Shown here: one piece after another, positions 8,396 through 17,628 of the stretch
Layout: each line of letters begins with the position of its first letter
How positions within the stretch are numbered: position 1 is the stretch's first letter
DNA from: Leptospiraceae bacterium
GTDB taxonomy: Bacteria; Spirochaetota; Leptospiria; Leptospirales; Leptospiraceae
DNA: 64,000 nucleotides
Assembly: GCA_024233865.1 (NCBI GenBank)
Contig: JACKPA010000005.1
Location: 62,001 to 126,000, forward strand
Reading direction: 5' to 3'
Position numbers and translations under genes: made by a program
The notes under the pieces: model-generated
Database searches by the model: none
What the model was told of the DNA's origin: nothing
What the model saw: only the letters and a program-made list of their open reading frames with translations

Positions 8396-9355
8396 ATGTC
8401 TCTATTTGATATTTTTAAAATATTTGATATCTTTCACCCCTTAGAAGCAGAAAGGCTCCATACCGAAATGTCTTTTGTTTATTCTCCACATTATAATTTG
8501 CCTTTGGAAAAGAGTGTAGAACCAGCCAGTAAATTTATGAAATTATATGAATTGGTGTTGTACGATATGGATTTTAGGAATTACCATATTTACGAGCCTC
8601 AAAGAGCCAATCGAAACGACTTGGAATTGATTCATTCAACGGAATATTTGGATGATCTTTTTTCTTTAAAAAGGACTGACAAAAATAAGTATTCGGAGTT
8701 GCCATTAAACCATAAAATATTGGAAAGTTTTTTATATAGTGTTGGTGGTACAATTTTTGCCACTAAACAGACAGAAAAGGATCAATTTGTTTACAATTTG
8801 GGTGGAGGGTTTCACCACGCTTTTAGAGATAAAGCGGAAGGTTTTTGTTATTTTAACGATGTAGCAGTGGCAGCTCAAAAGTATTTAAACACAAATCCGA
8901 ACAAAAAGGTATTAATAATAGACTTGGATGTTCATCAGGGTAATGGAACTTCCAAAATATTCCAAAATAATGCAAGCGTTTTTACCTTTTCTATTCATCA
9001 GGAAAATTTGTATCCAAAAAAAGAAAAATCTACACTTGACATTGGTTTGAAAGATTATTGTAATGATTCTGAGTACCTTAGATTGTTAAAAGAAAGTTTA
9101 ACAAGCATTGAAAAAGAAATACAACCTGATCTAATTTACTATTTGGCTGGTGCCGACCCCTATGAGGGGGATAGGATTGGGGGTTTGAAGGTTAGCATAA
9201 ATGGGTTGTACAAAAGAGATGTTATGGTAAAGGAGTTTGCTATAGAGCATGATTGTAAAGTTGTGATTGTTACAGCCGGTGGATATGCAATGAATTTTCA
9301 TGATACTGTGACAATCCATTATAACACAGCAAGGGCTTTTGCGGTAAAATATTAA
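8396..9355 (+). CDS. histone deacetylase-like (class I/II HDAC, arginase-fold) zinc hydrolase
   Basis: About 319 residues from ATG 8396, which has AAGG nine bases upstream; ATG 8348 is possible but has no ribosome site. HDAC family motifs occur in order: NLGGGFHHAFRDKAEGFCYF (active-site His pair and glycine loop), IDLDVHQGNGT (zinc-binding D-x-H), AGADPYEGDRIGGL (second metal Asp) and VTAGGYA. Bacterial members remove acetyl groups from lysines, polyamines or small acylated molecules; the substrate cannot be told here. It begins a plus-strand run with an unknown protein (13-base gap) and a receiver-phosphatase (21-base gap). Confidence 0.9.
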   Translation: MSLFDIFKIFDIFHPLEAERLHTEMSFVYSPHYNLPLEKSVEPASKFMKLYELVLYDMDFRNYHIYEPQRANRNDLELIHSTEYLDDLFSLKRTDKNKYSELPLNHKILESFLYSVGGTIFATKQTEKDQFVYNLGGGFHHAFRDKAEGFCYFNDVAVAAQKYLNTNPNKKVLIIDLDVHQGNGTSKIFQNNASVFTFSIHQENLYPKKEKSTLDIGLKDYCNDSEYLRLLKESLTSIEKEIQPDLIYYLAGADPYEGDRIGGLKVSINGLYKRDVMVKEFAIEHDCKVVIVTAGGYAMNFHDTVTIHYNTARAFAVKY

Positions 9356-9368
9356 AGTTGGTTTAGCC

Positions 9369-10187
9369 ATGGGTTTTTTTTCTGATAGTGATAAAAATTT
9401 ATATAAACAAATTGATCTTTTTAATCCTACTGAGTTGGATTTAATAGATTTAAATCAGGAATTTCATGTTTCTTTGGGTTTGGAGAAGTTTATTATAGGT
9501 CGGTTTAATGAAACTGAAATTTATAATATGATGGACGAAGCCGGGATGTTTAAAAAGCTGACAGAACGCGGTTATCCTAAAGTTACTTTGGAAATTATGC
9601 CACTGTCCGAGCTTGATAATAGGATTTATATCAAGGATAAAAAGGGTGAAACTTTAGTCCACATTCGATTAAAATTAAATGATTTTTATTTAAAACAGAT
9701 TAAAGAAGTTTTAAAAATGGTATACATTGATTGGCTGCTGACCCAAAATATAAAAATGGGTAAGCTGAAAGGAAAAAAGGCTTTATTTGTAGGTCAAGAA
9801 TACCCGGGTTTAAATGTATTTTTAGAGATTCAGAAGTTTATTTACAAATTAATGGTTATTATAGGGGCTCATGGTGTTTTTAATGTGCCTGAATACTTTC
9901 ATGACGCGGTTCTATTTCATAAGAATTTTCGGTTTGTGGATCCGGAAAAAGAAGGAAATTTTCGAGCTGTGATTAAAAGTTTTACAAAGGTTAGTTTGAG
10001 GACTATAAGCGAGTGTATTCATTCAGGAAAGGTAAAAAATAGTGTTACTGGTGAAGTTTATAAATGGAAAAACGGAGAAATGCTTTATACTCATGATGAT
10101 TACTTAAATGATAAAATTTTTAATGAAGAATACTTTTCCAATGTTAGCAAAATTAAAGAGAGTAGCACGTTTGAAATTATACCATAA
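9369..10187 (+). CDS. conserved-looking hypothetical cytoplasmic protein
   Basis: 272 residues, no signal peptide and no membrane segment, and no family I recognise. Visible parts are an N-terminal region (residues about 1-50) with alternating acidic and hydrophobic residues, a central strand-rich stretch with IYIKDKKGETLVHIRL, a KMGKLKGKKALFVGQEYPGLN segment near residue 140, and a C-terminal region with YKWKNGEMLYTHDDYLN. It lies 13 bases after the HDAC-like gene and 21 bases before a receiver-PP2C gene, so the three are probably one transcript. An effector or partner of the phosphatase signalling is possible but unproven. There is no clear Shine-Dalgarno site before ATG 9369. Confidence 0.6.
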   Translation: MGFFSDSDKNLYKQIDLFNPTELDLIDLNQEFHVSLGLEKFIIGRFNETEIYNMMDEAGMFKKLTERGYPKVTLEIMPLSELDNRIYIKDKKGETLVHIRLKLNDFYLKQIKEVLKMVYIDWLLTQNIKMGKLKGKKALFVGQEYPGLNVFLEIQKFIYKLMVIIGAHGVFNVPEYFHDAVLFHKNFRFVDPEKEGNFRAVIKSFTKVSLRTISECIHSGKVKNSVTGEVYKWKNGEMLYTHDDYLNDKIFNEEYFSNVSKIKESSTFEIIP

Positions 10188-10208
10188 AAATACTGTTTTA
10201 TAGTCAAG

Positions 10209-11327
10209 ATGAAATTTGAAGTTTTAGTAATAGATGATACCTATGAAATTGGAGTAGCGCTGGAAGGGATTCTAGACCACTTAGGTTATATATGCAGGTT
10301 TTTTGAAAATCACCAAGCCGGTTTGAAGTATTTTAAAACCGAGTTAAATCCTATTGTTTTTTTAGACGTTAATTTACCGGGCAAAAACGGACTGGAACTT
10401 CTTCAGGAGATAAAGGATATGAACCCTGACACTCAAGTCATTATGATGACAGGGGAAAGAGATATTCAAAATGTTATTACGAGTCTGGAAAACAAGGCAA
10501 GCGATTTTTTATTAAAACCATTTACCGTTTCTACTGTTAAAACCGCTATTACAAGAACAAGAAATTATTATCAATTGATAAAGGAAAAAGGCATTTACCA
10601 AGAAGCCATTGAGAGGGATTTGAAATTTACGGCAGTTCTTCAAAAAAAAATAATTTCTCCTCCGATAAATCATAAAAACATATACGCGGATTTTTATCCT
10701 GTGGCACACGTCTCAAGTGATTTTTATGAAATCCTTCACTTAAAAAACGAACAAGAATTAATATTTTTTGGAGATATTGAAGGTACTGGTGTTGCTTCCG
10801 GTTTCGTTGCTTTACTCGTTCTTTCCATATTTAAAGACATTTCAAGGAACAACCATAATCCGGCAGAGATTCTTAGAAATATTAATAGGGAACTCAATAC
10901 AAAACTAAATACTCACACATTGGCGGCGGTTTGCATTTTTATTGATAAAGAAAATCGTAAATTAAGTTATTCCATTGGGGGCATTCCTCCACCTGTACTA
11001 TTTAAAAACACCTTTGAAAAATCTTTTTTATTGACTCATTCTAGCAATCAGATAATAGGAGTTTTACCTGACTTAATATTTGAACTCGAAGAGATAGAGA
11101 TTGAGGAAAATGATATTTTGTATATCTATAGCGATGGATTTTTTAACTCTATTTCAAGTGACTTAAGGGTAAAACACAATGAATTGATCGGTCAAATTAT
11201 GAAAAGTCATACGGAAGCACCGGAGGACTTTGAAAAAATTAAAAAAATTATAAATCAATTTGTTGTAAAAGGTAAAGAAGAAGGTGCATTTAAAGATGAT
11301 CTTTCATTTTTCCTTTACCAATTCTAA
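10209..11327 (+). CDS. response regulator with SpoIIE/RsbU-type PP2C phosphatase output
   Basis: 372 residues. Residues 1-120 are a receiver: VIDDT at the acidic pocket, VFLDVNLPG with the phospho-acceptor Asp, VIMMTGE and the LLKPF lysine. Residues about 140-372 are a SpoIIE-type phosphatase: FYPVAHVSSDFYEI, FFGDIEGTGVASGF (metal-binding Asp), GGIPPPVLF, LYIYSDGFFNS and KDDLSFFLY at the end. The usual D-A-x-G-H-G is changed to D-I-E-G-T-G here, so metal binding or activity may differ. Such proteins dephosphorylate STAS anti-anti-sigma factors when the receiver is phosphorylated. Its 3' end overlaps the convergent membrane-protein gene by 24 bases. Confidence 0.85.
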   Translation: MKFEVLVIDDTYEIGVALEGILDHLGYICRFFENHQAGLKYFKTELNPIVFLDVNLPGKNGLELLQEIKDMNPDTQVIMMTGERDIQNVITSLENKASDFLLKPFTVSTVKTAITRTRNYYQLIKEKGIYQEAIERDLKFTAVLQKKIISPPINHKNIYADFYPVAHVSSDFYEILHLKNEQELIFFGDIEGTGVASGFVALLVLSIFKDISRNNHNPAEILRNINRELNTKLNTHTLAAVCIFIDKENRKLSYSIGGIPPPVLFKNTFEKSFLLTHSSNQIIGVLPDLIFELEEIEIEENDILYIYSDGFFNSISSDLRVKHNELIGQIMKSHTEAPEDFEKIKKIINQFVVKGKEEGAFKDDLSFFLYQF

Positions 11328-12908
11328 ATATCTATGATGGTAATCTGTTAGTCTCTTTAAAAAGTCTTTTTGCCAGTTTGGATTTATGTGGGAGATATTT
11401 TCTTTTAACTCTTTTTGATAATTCCGATTTTCAGATATTATGTTTTGTATCTCTTTTTGTTTGTGAGGGATAATGCTTAAAATTTTTTCGGATTTGAACA
11501 AAAAATAATCCATTTTTGCGTAGTATTTTTTTAATTCGGGTGGGATTTCTCTTAAAACCGAAGACCGTTCTGATATATATTCTTGGGAAAATTTAATCCA
11601 ACTCATTTTTTCTTTTTCTTTCTCTAAATCCGGTTTGTTTAAAACCATTGCATTGGATAGATAGAATATCAGACTAAAGAGCAAAAGAGGGATAAAATAA
11701 GAGGCTTCTTTTGGAGAGTTGTTGAATAGAATGTAGGAAAGAAAAGCTACCGGAAGCCAATAAAAACTCATAACATCCCAATCAGCCGGAAACCCAAGGA
11801 GGGGATTAAAGATAAATGCGTGGAGGCAAAAACCAAAAATGATCCAAAGGATAAATTGATTCTTTTTTTCTTTGTAAAAAATTTTTAGGTTACCCCTATT
11901 AAAAATGCCAAAATAGAATAAGGAATAAAACGGTAAAAAACAAGAAAAAACCGTACAACTCAAAATTTCTTTAAAATGGTTTGCTGAAATTATTCTTTTC
12001 AAAGGATAAAAGGGAGGATTGGTTACGTGTGTTTGTGTAAGATCAATCCTTGTTTCTGAAAAAAACAGAAAGTAGGTAAAAATACCTCCGATTACAAAAA
12101 GTGCAATGCCTGTGCAAAAAAGGGCATAAGGAATGAACTTTTTTTTGGGTGAAAGCATGTAACAAAGAAATATTAAAGAAAATAAGAGATATGCTGTTAT
12201 CAAGTGAAATAAAACTGCTATGGTTGCCAGAAGTGTTATAAAGGTTACTATTTTAAAATTGTTTTGGTTGTTGTTTGGAATTTTGTTATATCCCAAAGCA
12301 AGAATCCAAAAAATAAGAAGCATAGGAATGGTATAATTTTCCATATAACCATGAAATAATATCATTCCACCACAAGATAAGATTGCTGTATGGCTAAAAA
12401 GGGTAACTTGGTTTTTTATGGATATCCATGTAATGGTAATTAAAAATAGAAAACCGGAAATTGTACTTGTAATATAATAGGGAAAATCCGGTTCATTTTG
12501 TATGGACGGTAGGTTAAGGTAGAGCTTAGAATGTAGTAGGGCAGAAAAAAGCTCGTCCATGGTGAGTTGATAACCAAAAAGACCGGATTCCAAAACTATA
12601 TTTTCCAGAAGTATTGTTCCATCTCCAAGGTTTAGATTTTTTACGGGAAGTGTTAAAATGAATAGAAAAGAAATTATGGAACTCAAGCATATAGGAACCG
12701 GATTCTTTGTATTTATGAAATCAAATTTATTTGGATAATTTGTAACCATCCATGTAAAAAGAATCCCAAAAATAGATGAAGAAAAGATAATGGATTGGTT
12801 TTGAAAAAAAAACCATGGTTTATTGAAGATAAACAATAGACTAAATAGCAGATATGGTATACATAAGAAAAGGAATAAGATTGATTTGTTATATTTTGTA
12901 GTTTGCAT
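11304..12908 (-). CDS. polytopic membrane protein, possibly GT-C-like
   Basis: 534 residues with about 11 hydrophobic segments up to residue 420, then a charged C-terminal region of about 110 residues rich in Lys, Glu and Asn that could form a coiled coil. The first large outer loop has NLNLGDGTILLEN, an acidic motif after TM2-3, and later GYMENYTIP between membrane segments. This layout recalls GT-C glycosyltransferases and Leptospira membrane proteins of unknown role, but no diagnostic motif settles it. The ATG at 12908 is clear. The gene is alone on its strand and overlaps the convergent receiver-phosphatase gene by 24 bases at the 3' end. Confidence 0.6.
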   Translation of the reverse strand: MQTTKYNKSILFLFLCIPYLLFSLLFIFNKPWFFFQNQSIIFSSSIFGILFTWMVTNYPNKFDFINTKNPVPICLSSIISFLFILTLPVKNLNLGDGTILLENIVLESGLFGYQLTMDELFSALLHSKLYLNLPSIQNEPDFPYYITSTISGFLFLITITWISIKNQVTLFSHTAILSCGGMILFHGYMENYTIPMLLIFWILALGYNKIPNNNQNNFKIVTFITLLATIAVLFHLITAYLLFSLIFLCYMLSPKKKFIPYALFCTGIALFVIGGIFTYFLFFSETRIDLTQTHVTNPPFYPLKRIISANHFKEILSCTVFSCFLPFYSLFYFGIFNRGNLKIFYKEKKNQFILWIIFGFCLHAFIFNPLLGFPADWDVMSFYWLPVAFLSYILFNNSPKEASYFIPLLLFSLIFYLSNAMVLNKPDLEKEKEKMSWIKFSQEYISERSSVLREIPPELKKYYAKMDYFLFKSEKILSIIPHKQKEIQNIISENRNYQKELKENISHINPNWQKDFLKRLTDYHHRYLELVKEK

Positions 12909-13040
12909 AGGACTAAATATTTTTCTGGTTTTTGTGATGCTTTCTTATATTACAGAGCTATAGCGTAGTCCTGTGTCAACAAAATTTGGACATCTGTAGG
13001 AAAAGTAATTCTAAAAATACTCAATGTTGGAGGAAATAAT

Positions 13041-14792
13041 ATGATAACATCAATTTTAGATAAAGTTAGGTTTGAATATAAAATTGCTTTTACCTATATG
13101 ATTATGGGTTTTGTATGGATTATTTTTTCTGACAGTATTCTTGAATATTTCAAGCTGGAAAATGTTTCGCTAACCAAATTGCAAACTTTTAAAGGTAGTT
13201 TTTTTGTTAGCATAACTTCGCTACTCTTATTTTATTTGATCAGAAAGCAAATCTTGAAATTAAAAAAAAACGAGCATGAGATTAGACAAAAAAATATTTT
13301 TATTCAGACAGTCCTCGACAAGCTTCCTATTGGCATTGCATTGAACACTATCCATGGGGGGAACGCTACCTATATGAATAAAAAATTTATTGAAATATAC
13401 GGTTGGTCATTTGAAGACATATCTAGTATTTCCAATTTTTTTCAAAGAGTTTATCCTGATAAAGAATATAGAAACAAAGTAACGAACAAAATTCTTAAAG
13501 ATATTGGTTCTGGTATAGCAGAAAATATGCACTGGGAAAACATGATTATTACTCAAAAAGATGGAAAAAACAGAATCGTCAATGCTGTTAACATTCCTTT
13601 GGTTGAGCAAAATACTATGGTTTCTACGGTTTGGGACGTAACGGATTTTCATAATATTCAAAAAGACTTAATAATCGCAAAAGAAAAATCCGAAGAGAGT
13701 AACCGTTTAAAATCAGCCTTTTTGCAAAATATGTCACATGAAGTAAGAACTCCTTTGAATGCAATAGTAGGATTCTCTGAGCTTTTAACAAAAACAAAAC
13801 TGTCATCTGAAAAAAAACAAGCATTTTCAGAAATGATTTATAGTAGTAGCGAGAAATTGATTGAGATCATTACGGATGTTATAGAAATTTCTCAAATCCA
13901 TTCTACTCAAATTAACATTGTATCCAATCAAATTGAGATTATTACTTTTATAAAAAATATCATAAATAAGTTTTCCATAAAAGCAAAAAACAAATACATT
14001 GATTTATTTTTTAATATCAATACTCCTTTTAAAGAGTACAATGTAGTAACAGATAAAGAAAAATTAAAAAAGATTATTACTCATGTCCTCGACAATGCTA
14101 TAAAATTTACTCATCATGGTTTGATTGAAATAAATTGTAAAGTTACAATAGGAAATTTTCAGGTTTCCGTTACCGATACGGGCATCGGAATTCCTGCGGA
14201 TATGCAAGAAGAAATTTTTGAACCTTTTCGACAAGTTGAAACTAATACAACGTGTAGACATTACGGAGGAAATGGCTTAGGCTTGTCATTGGTTAAAGCT
14301 TATACCCAATTGTTGAATGGCTCTATATCTTTAACATCAGAGATGGGAAAGGGTAGTAAATTTACAATTTCTATTCCGGTAAAAGGAGAAATCCCGTCCA
14401 TATCAATTTCGGAAAAAAAGTATTCTATAAATACCGTACTAATTGTGGAAGACGAATATGTCAACTATCAGTACTTATTGGCAGTACTTGAAAATTACAA
14501 TATAAAAATTTTATATGCTGAGGATGGTCAGAAAGCTGTCGATATATGTAAAGAAAATAATGAGATAGATCTGATTTTAATGGATATCAAAATGCCAATT
14601 TTGGATGGATATTCGGCTGCAAAAATTATAAAGAAGCTTCGTCCTAGTTTACCGATTGTTGCACAATCTGCTTATGCATTAGAACAAGAACGTGAAAATT
14701 ATTCTAAAGATATTTTTGATGATTATATTACAAAACCAATACAGGAAAGCGAATTAGAAAATAAAGTATTAAAATATATTGATTGTAAATGA
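13041..14792 (+). CDS. membrane-bound hybrid sensor histidine kinase (2TM-PAS-HisKA-HATPase-REC)
   Basis: 583 residues with a strong GGAGG ribosome site. Two membrane segments (about residues 16-32 and 53-67) flank a short GFVWIIFSDSIL-type loop found in several bacterial sensors. A PAS domain follows (about 85-200). The HisKA box is SAFLQNMSHEVRTPLNAIVG with the phospho-acceptor His near residue 235. ATP-binding boxes are LDNAIKFT, DTGIGIPADM, FEPFRQVE and GGNGLGLSL. The C-terminal receiver (about 465-583) has IVEDE, LILMDIKMPI with its Asp, and ITKP. It should autophosphorylate and pass phosphate to its own receiver. No phosphotransfer or output regulator is adjacent, so the partner is unknown. 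Confidence 0.93.
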   Translation: MITSILDKVRFEYKIAFTYMIMGFVWIIFSDSILEYFKLENVSLTKLQTFKGSFFVSITSLLLFYLIRKQILKLKKNEHEIRQKNIFIQTVLDKLPIGIALNTIHGGNATYMNKKFIEIYGWSFEDISSISNFFQRVYPDKEYRNKVTNKILKDIGSGIAENMHWENMIITQKDGKNRIVNAVNIPLVEQNTMVSTVWDVTDFHNIQKDLIIAKEKSEESNRLKSAFLQNMSHEVRTPLNAIVGFSELLTKTKLSSEKKQAFSEMIYSSSEKLIEIITDVIEISQIHSTQINIVSNQIEIITFIKNIINKFSIKAKNKYIDLFFNINTPFKEYNVVTDKEKLKKIITHVLDNAIKFTHHGLIEINCKVTIGNFQVSVTDTGIGIPADMQEEIFEPFRQVETNTTCRHYGGNGLGLSLVKAYTQLLNGSISLTSEMGKGSKFTISIPVKGEIPSISISEKKYSINTVLIVEDEYVNYQYLLAVLENYNIKILYAEDGQKAVDICKENNEIDLILMDIKMPILDGYSAAKIIKKLRPSLPIVAQSAYALEQERENYSKDIFDDYITKPIQESELENKVLKYIDCK

Positions 14793-15005
14793 TAGTTCTT
14801 TGACGTTCTGCTTGGCTGAAAATTTAACTAATCAGAAAAATAAGTAATATAGCATGAGCTTTTGTAAAGTACCGTATTTGGTTTGCAAATTTAGTTTGAA
14901 ATAATACGTAATAGTCTTATTTTAATGTATGTAAATGAAAATACAAAGAAAAAGCAGAGAAAAGTTTTGGGAAAGCTAAATATTTTGGATTATAGGAACA
15001 ATATT

Positions 15006-15560
15006 ATGATACTTTTAAAGATTGAAAACCCACATTCTAAAGCGGAAATTCTTGCTTCCATTGAAGACGTAAATCAGCAAGTTTGTTCTTTTTTTGGCTC
15101 TTTAAAACCGGAGGTTTTTTTTCACAATGGCTTTGGGGGATGGTCGGCTGCTCAAAATCTTTCCCATATTACAGAAATAACCTTTTATTTTGTACTGTTA
15201 TTAAAACTTCCCCGATTTTTGCTTTTGCTTTTTGGAGAACGCAGTAAACAAAAAGATTTTCAAGCACTTCACAAGGAATACATATATAGTGATAAAGTGA
15301 TACCTCTTGGTCCTTTGGCACCGTCTACGATTCCTGTTCCCAGAAATGGTGAAGAAGTTATTCGGAAAATGTTGGACAAGTGGAGCGATACTTGCAACCA
15401 GTTAATGTCTGTTTTGAGAGATGTGCCGGAGGAAGACTTTGATAAGTATTCCATGCTACATCCTACTTTAGGAATACTTAGCTATCGGGAAATGTTGTAC
15501 ATTATCGTGATTCATGCAATCCACCATTCTTATAAAGTAGAGCAAAAAATACGATATTAA
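15006..15560 (+). CDS. DinB-like (DinB_2) four-helix putative metalloenzyme
   Basis: About 184 residues from ATG 15006, which has AGGA eight bases upstream. An earlier ATG at 14925 would add 27 lysine-rich residues and has no ribosome site. The pattern fits the DinB/YfiT superfamily: GWSAAQNLSHI near residue 45 supplies the first metal His, and IIVIHAIHHSYKVEQ near the C-terminus supplies the H-x-x-x-H-x-x-x-Q/E-like pair. Members bind a divalent metal and include thiol-dependent transferases (bacillithiol and mycothiol S-transferases), but most are uncharacterised. A hydrophobic stretch around LLLKLPRFLLLLFG is unusual for this family. It stands alone between the histidine kinase and a PD-(D/E)XK-like gene. 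Confidence 0.7.
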   Translation: MILLKIENPHSKAEILASIEDVNQQVCSFFGSLKPEVFFHNGFGGWSAAQNLSHITEITFYFVLLLKLPRFLLLLFGERSKQKDFQALHKEYIYSDKVIPLGPLAPSTIPVPRNGEEVIRKMLDKWSDTCNQLMSVLRDVPEEDFDKYSMLHPTLGILSYREMLYIIVIHAIHHSYKVEQKIRY

Positions 15561-15565
15561 AATAA

Positions 15566-15592
15566 TTGACAAAATTTGATTTTTTTTATAAT
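15566..15592 (+). promoter_or_regulatory. sigma-70-like promoter close to the start codon (possible leaderless mRNA)
   Basis: A perfect TTGACA at 15566-15571 and a perfect TATAAT at 15587-15592, separated by 15 bases. The ATG of the next gene is at 15601, only eight bases after the -10 box, so transcription should begin at or next to the start codon. No Shine-Dalgarno sequence precedes that ATG, which fits a leaderless transcript. Confidence 0.5.
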
Positions 15593-15600
15593 TACAATCC

Positions 15601-16245
15601 ATGCCTTATGGAACGTATAAAGCCTTAGACGAAATTGCTAATAAGTTTGATATTGAAATCAACAGATTAGAGTTTCTTTCTGAAACTAATTGTATTATTG
15701 AAGATTTTTTTATCTGGTATATTAAGAAAAGTCTTTTAGATGTGACAAACTATGTAAGTGAAAATTCTATTTGTGAAACTATGATTTCACCTATATTACG
15801 TATCGTATTAGAAAAATATGATTTGCCATTATGGTCTCATGTAAGGTTTGATGTATCCCCGGAAGAAGGTTTAACTGGGATTCCGGACTTTTTGGTTGCT
15901 CCAGCAACTAAAACCGGTTTAAGTTTTACGAATCCGGTTGTTTGTATAGCTGAGGTTAAGAAAGAAAACTTTGACGAGGGCTGGACACAAGCTCTTTGTG
16001 AAATGATCGCGGCACAGAGATTTAACAAAAGCACACAAAAACCAATTTACGGTATAGCAACCGGAGGACACTTCTGGCAATTTGGAAAACTAATTGAGAA
16101 GCAATTGGTTTTGGATTTAAGAATCTATTCTCCTACAATGGATTTGCAGCGTTTATTCAACGCTTTAAATTGGTTTTTTGGAGAGGCAAAAAAAACTATA
16201 GACCTACCGAATGGCTCAAGTCACTCGGTAGGAGAAGTGGGTTAA
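15601..16245 (+). CDS. PD-(D/E)XK-like nuclease-fold hypothetical protein
   Basis: 214 residues, cytoplasmic. The core shows GIPDFLVA, then about 17 residues on VVCIAEVKKENFDEGWTQAL. The D...E-x-K spacing with a following Gln in a helix is the pattern of the PD-(D/E)XK superfamily (restriction-enzyme N-terminal type, similar to HsdR-N). YGIATGGHFWQFGKL gives the terminal strand. It resembles the product of 43818-44432 over this core. No methylase, specificity subunit or toxin partner is adjacent, so a nuclease activity and target are only inferred. The last 15 residues (IDLPNGSSHSVGEVG) are encoded by an inverted repeat and may be a late addition. The gene may be read from a leaderless mRNA. 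Confidence 0.62.
   Translation: MPYGTYKALDEIANKFDIEINRLEFLSETNCIIEDFFIWYIKKSLLDVTNYVSENSICETMISPILRIVLEKYDLPLWSHVRFDVSPEEGLTGIPDFLVAPATKTGLSFTNPVVCIAEVKKENFDEGWTQALCEMIAAQRFNKSTQKPIYGIATGGHFWQFGKLIEKQLVLDLRIYSPTMDLQRLFNALNWFFGEAKKTIDLPNGSSHSVGEVG
16203..16232. repeat. inverted repeat inside the 3' end of the PD-(D/E)XK-like gene
   Basis: CCTACCGA at 16203-16210 pairs perfectly with TCGGTAGG at 16225-16232, with two more inner pairs and an 8-base loop. It encodes the odd C-terminal tail of the upstream gene and sits just before its convergence with glgC. It lacks a T run, so it may be a small interspersed palindrome or a weak bidirectional terminator. Confidence 0.5.
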
Positions 16246-17495
16246 ATTTCGTATCCGTCCGGAATAGCGGTTCTTCGAGGAACTACAATAATTCCATCCA
16301 CAATTTTCACGTATTCGTCTTCGTATTCCATATAACTACCTTTGTTAATCAATTTTACACGATTTCCGATATAGCTATCTTTATCGATAATTGCATTTTT
16401 AATCATACAATCTTTCCCAATTCCAACCGGTATATTGTATTTTGTATCATGTAAACCATAAGAATCCGCACCCATTAACAAAGAGTTTTCGATGTATGTA
16501 CCACTATCTATAAACTGTCTAACACCGATTACAGAGCGAACTATAGTTGAATCATTGATAATACAACCCTCCGAAATTACAGCTTTAAAAATATTTGATT
16601 TATTCACTTTCAGAGGCGGTAAAAATCTTGGTCTGGTTAAAAAAGGAGTGTTTTCCAAATACAAATTAAATCTTGGAAAATCATCGGTTAGCATTAAATT
16701 GGCTTCATAAAAAGCCTTGATCGTCCCAATATCCTCCCAATACCCATCATAGATATAAGATTTAACTTTGTGAGTTTTTATTGCACCTGGAATAATTTCC
16801 TTTCCAAAATCCGTAAGAGTTGGGTCTTGCAATAATTCGATTAGTACATCTGTACGAAACAAATAAATCCCCATTGAAGCTAGATATCTAGAATCCGGTA
16901 ATTTGTAAGAATCTACAAATTCCAAATCACTTGGTTTTTCATAAAAATCTTTAACCCAACCGTTTTCATCAATTTTTACAATTCCTAGCCCATGAACCAT
17001 GTCTGCCGGTACAACATTTAAAGCTAAAGTAATTTCAGCAGGAGGGTCAGAGATATGAATATCTAAAAATTCGTTCAAATCCATATTATAAAGTTGATCA
17101 CCGGAAAGGATTAAAATATATTCTGCTCTGTAATCCTCAATATGTTGTAAAACTTTTCTAACGGCATCAGCAGTTCCTTCAAACCATCTTACGTTTGATA
17201 TCGTTTGCTCTGCAGCGATGATTTCAACAAAGCCTTGCTTTTGTTGAACTGAATTTAAGTTATAGGTTCTTGATATGTGCCTATTTAAGGAATAGGAATT
17301 GTATTGAGTTAAAATATAAATTTGATTGAAACCACTATTTAAAGCGTTTGAAATAGGTATATCAATCAACCTATATTTACCGCCAAAACTGACAGCCGGC
17401 TTTGACCTTTTTTCCGTAAGAGGTAGTAATCTAGTTCCTTTACCACCTCCGAGTATTAATGTAATTACCTTATCCTTTATACCTGACAATAGCAT
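16242..17495 (-). CDS. glgC: glucose-1-phosphate adenylyltransferase
   Basis: 417 residues, the usual length. It makes ADP-glucose from ATP and glucose-1-phosphate for glycogen synthesis. The N-terminal pyrophosphorylase motif is LILGGGKGTRLLPLTEKRSK, followed by PAVSFGGKYRLIDIPISNAL (allosteric and ATP region), WFEGTADAV, LSGDQLYNM and EKPSD. The C-terminal left-handed beta-helix is seen as repeated hydrophobic hexads from about residue 300 (GCIINDSTIVRSVIGVR and following). The Arg and Lys residues near the N-terminus used for fructose-bisphosphate control in GlgC enzymes seem present. The stop overlaps the convergent gene by 4 bases. No other glg gene is next to it. Confidence 0.93.
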   Translation of the reverse strand: MLLSGIKDKVITLILGGGKGTRLLPLTEKRSKPAVSFGGKYRLIDIPISNALNSGFNQIYILTQYNSYSLNRHISRTYNLNSVQQKQGFVEIIAAEQTISNVRWFEGTADAVRKVLQHIEDYRAEYILILSGDQLYNMDLNEFLDIHISDPPAEITLALNVVPADMVHGLGIVKIDENGWVKDFYEKPSDLEFVDSYKLPDSRYLASMGIYLFRTDVLIELLQDPTLTDFGKEIIPGAIKTHKVKSYIYDGYWEDIGTIKAFYEANLMLTDDFPRFNLYLENTPFLTRPRFLPPLKVNKSNIFKAVISEGCIINDSTIVRSVIGVRQFIDSGTYIENSLLMGADSYGLHDTKYNIPVGIGKDCMIKNAIIDKDSYIGNRVKLINKGSYMEYEDEYVKIVDGIIVVPRRTAIPDGYEI

Positions 17496-17628
17496 CTGTA
17501 AACATCCAATCTATCCAAAATTATCTTTTCTATATATATCTAACTCAAATATCACTTAGATATAAATCAAGTTTAATATTTTAAATTTTATCTAAAAACT
17601 TCAAAGAAATAAGTTTTTTATTGATGCG

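Noticed and set aside
16170..16454. Plus-strand frame across the glgC end
   Set aside because: It is antisense to glgC and has no family features.
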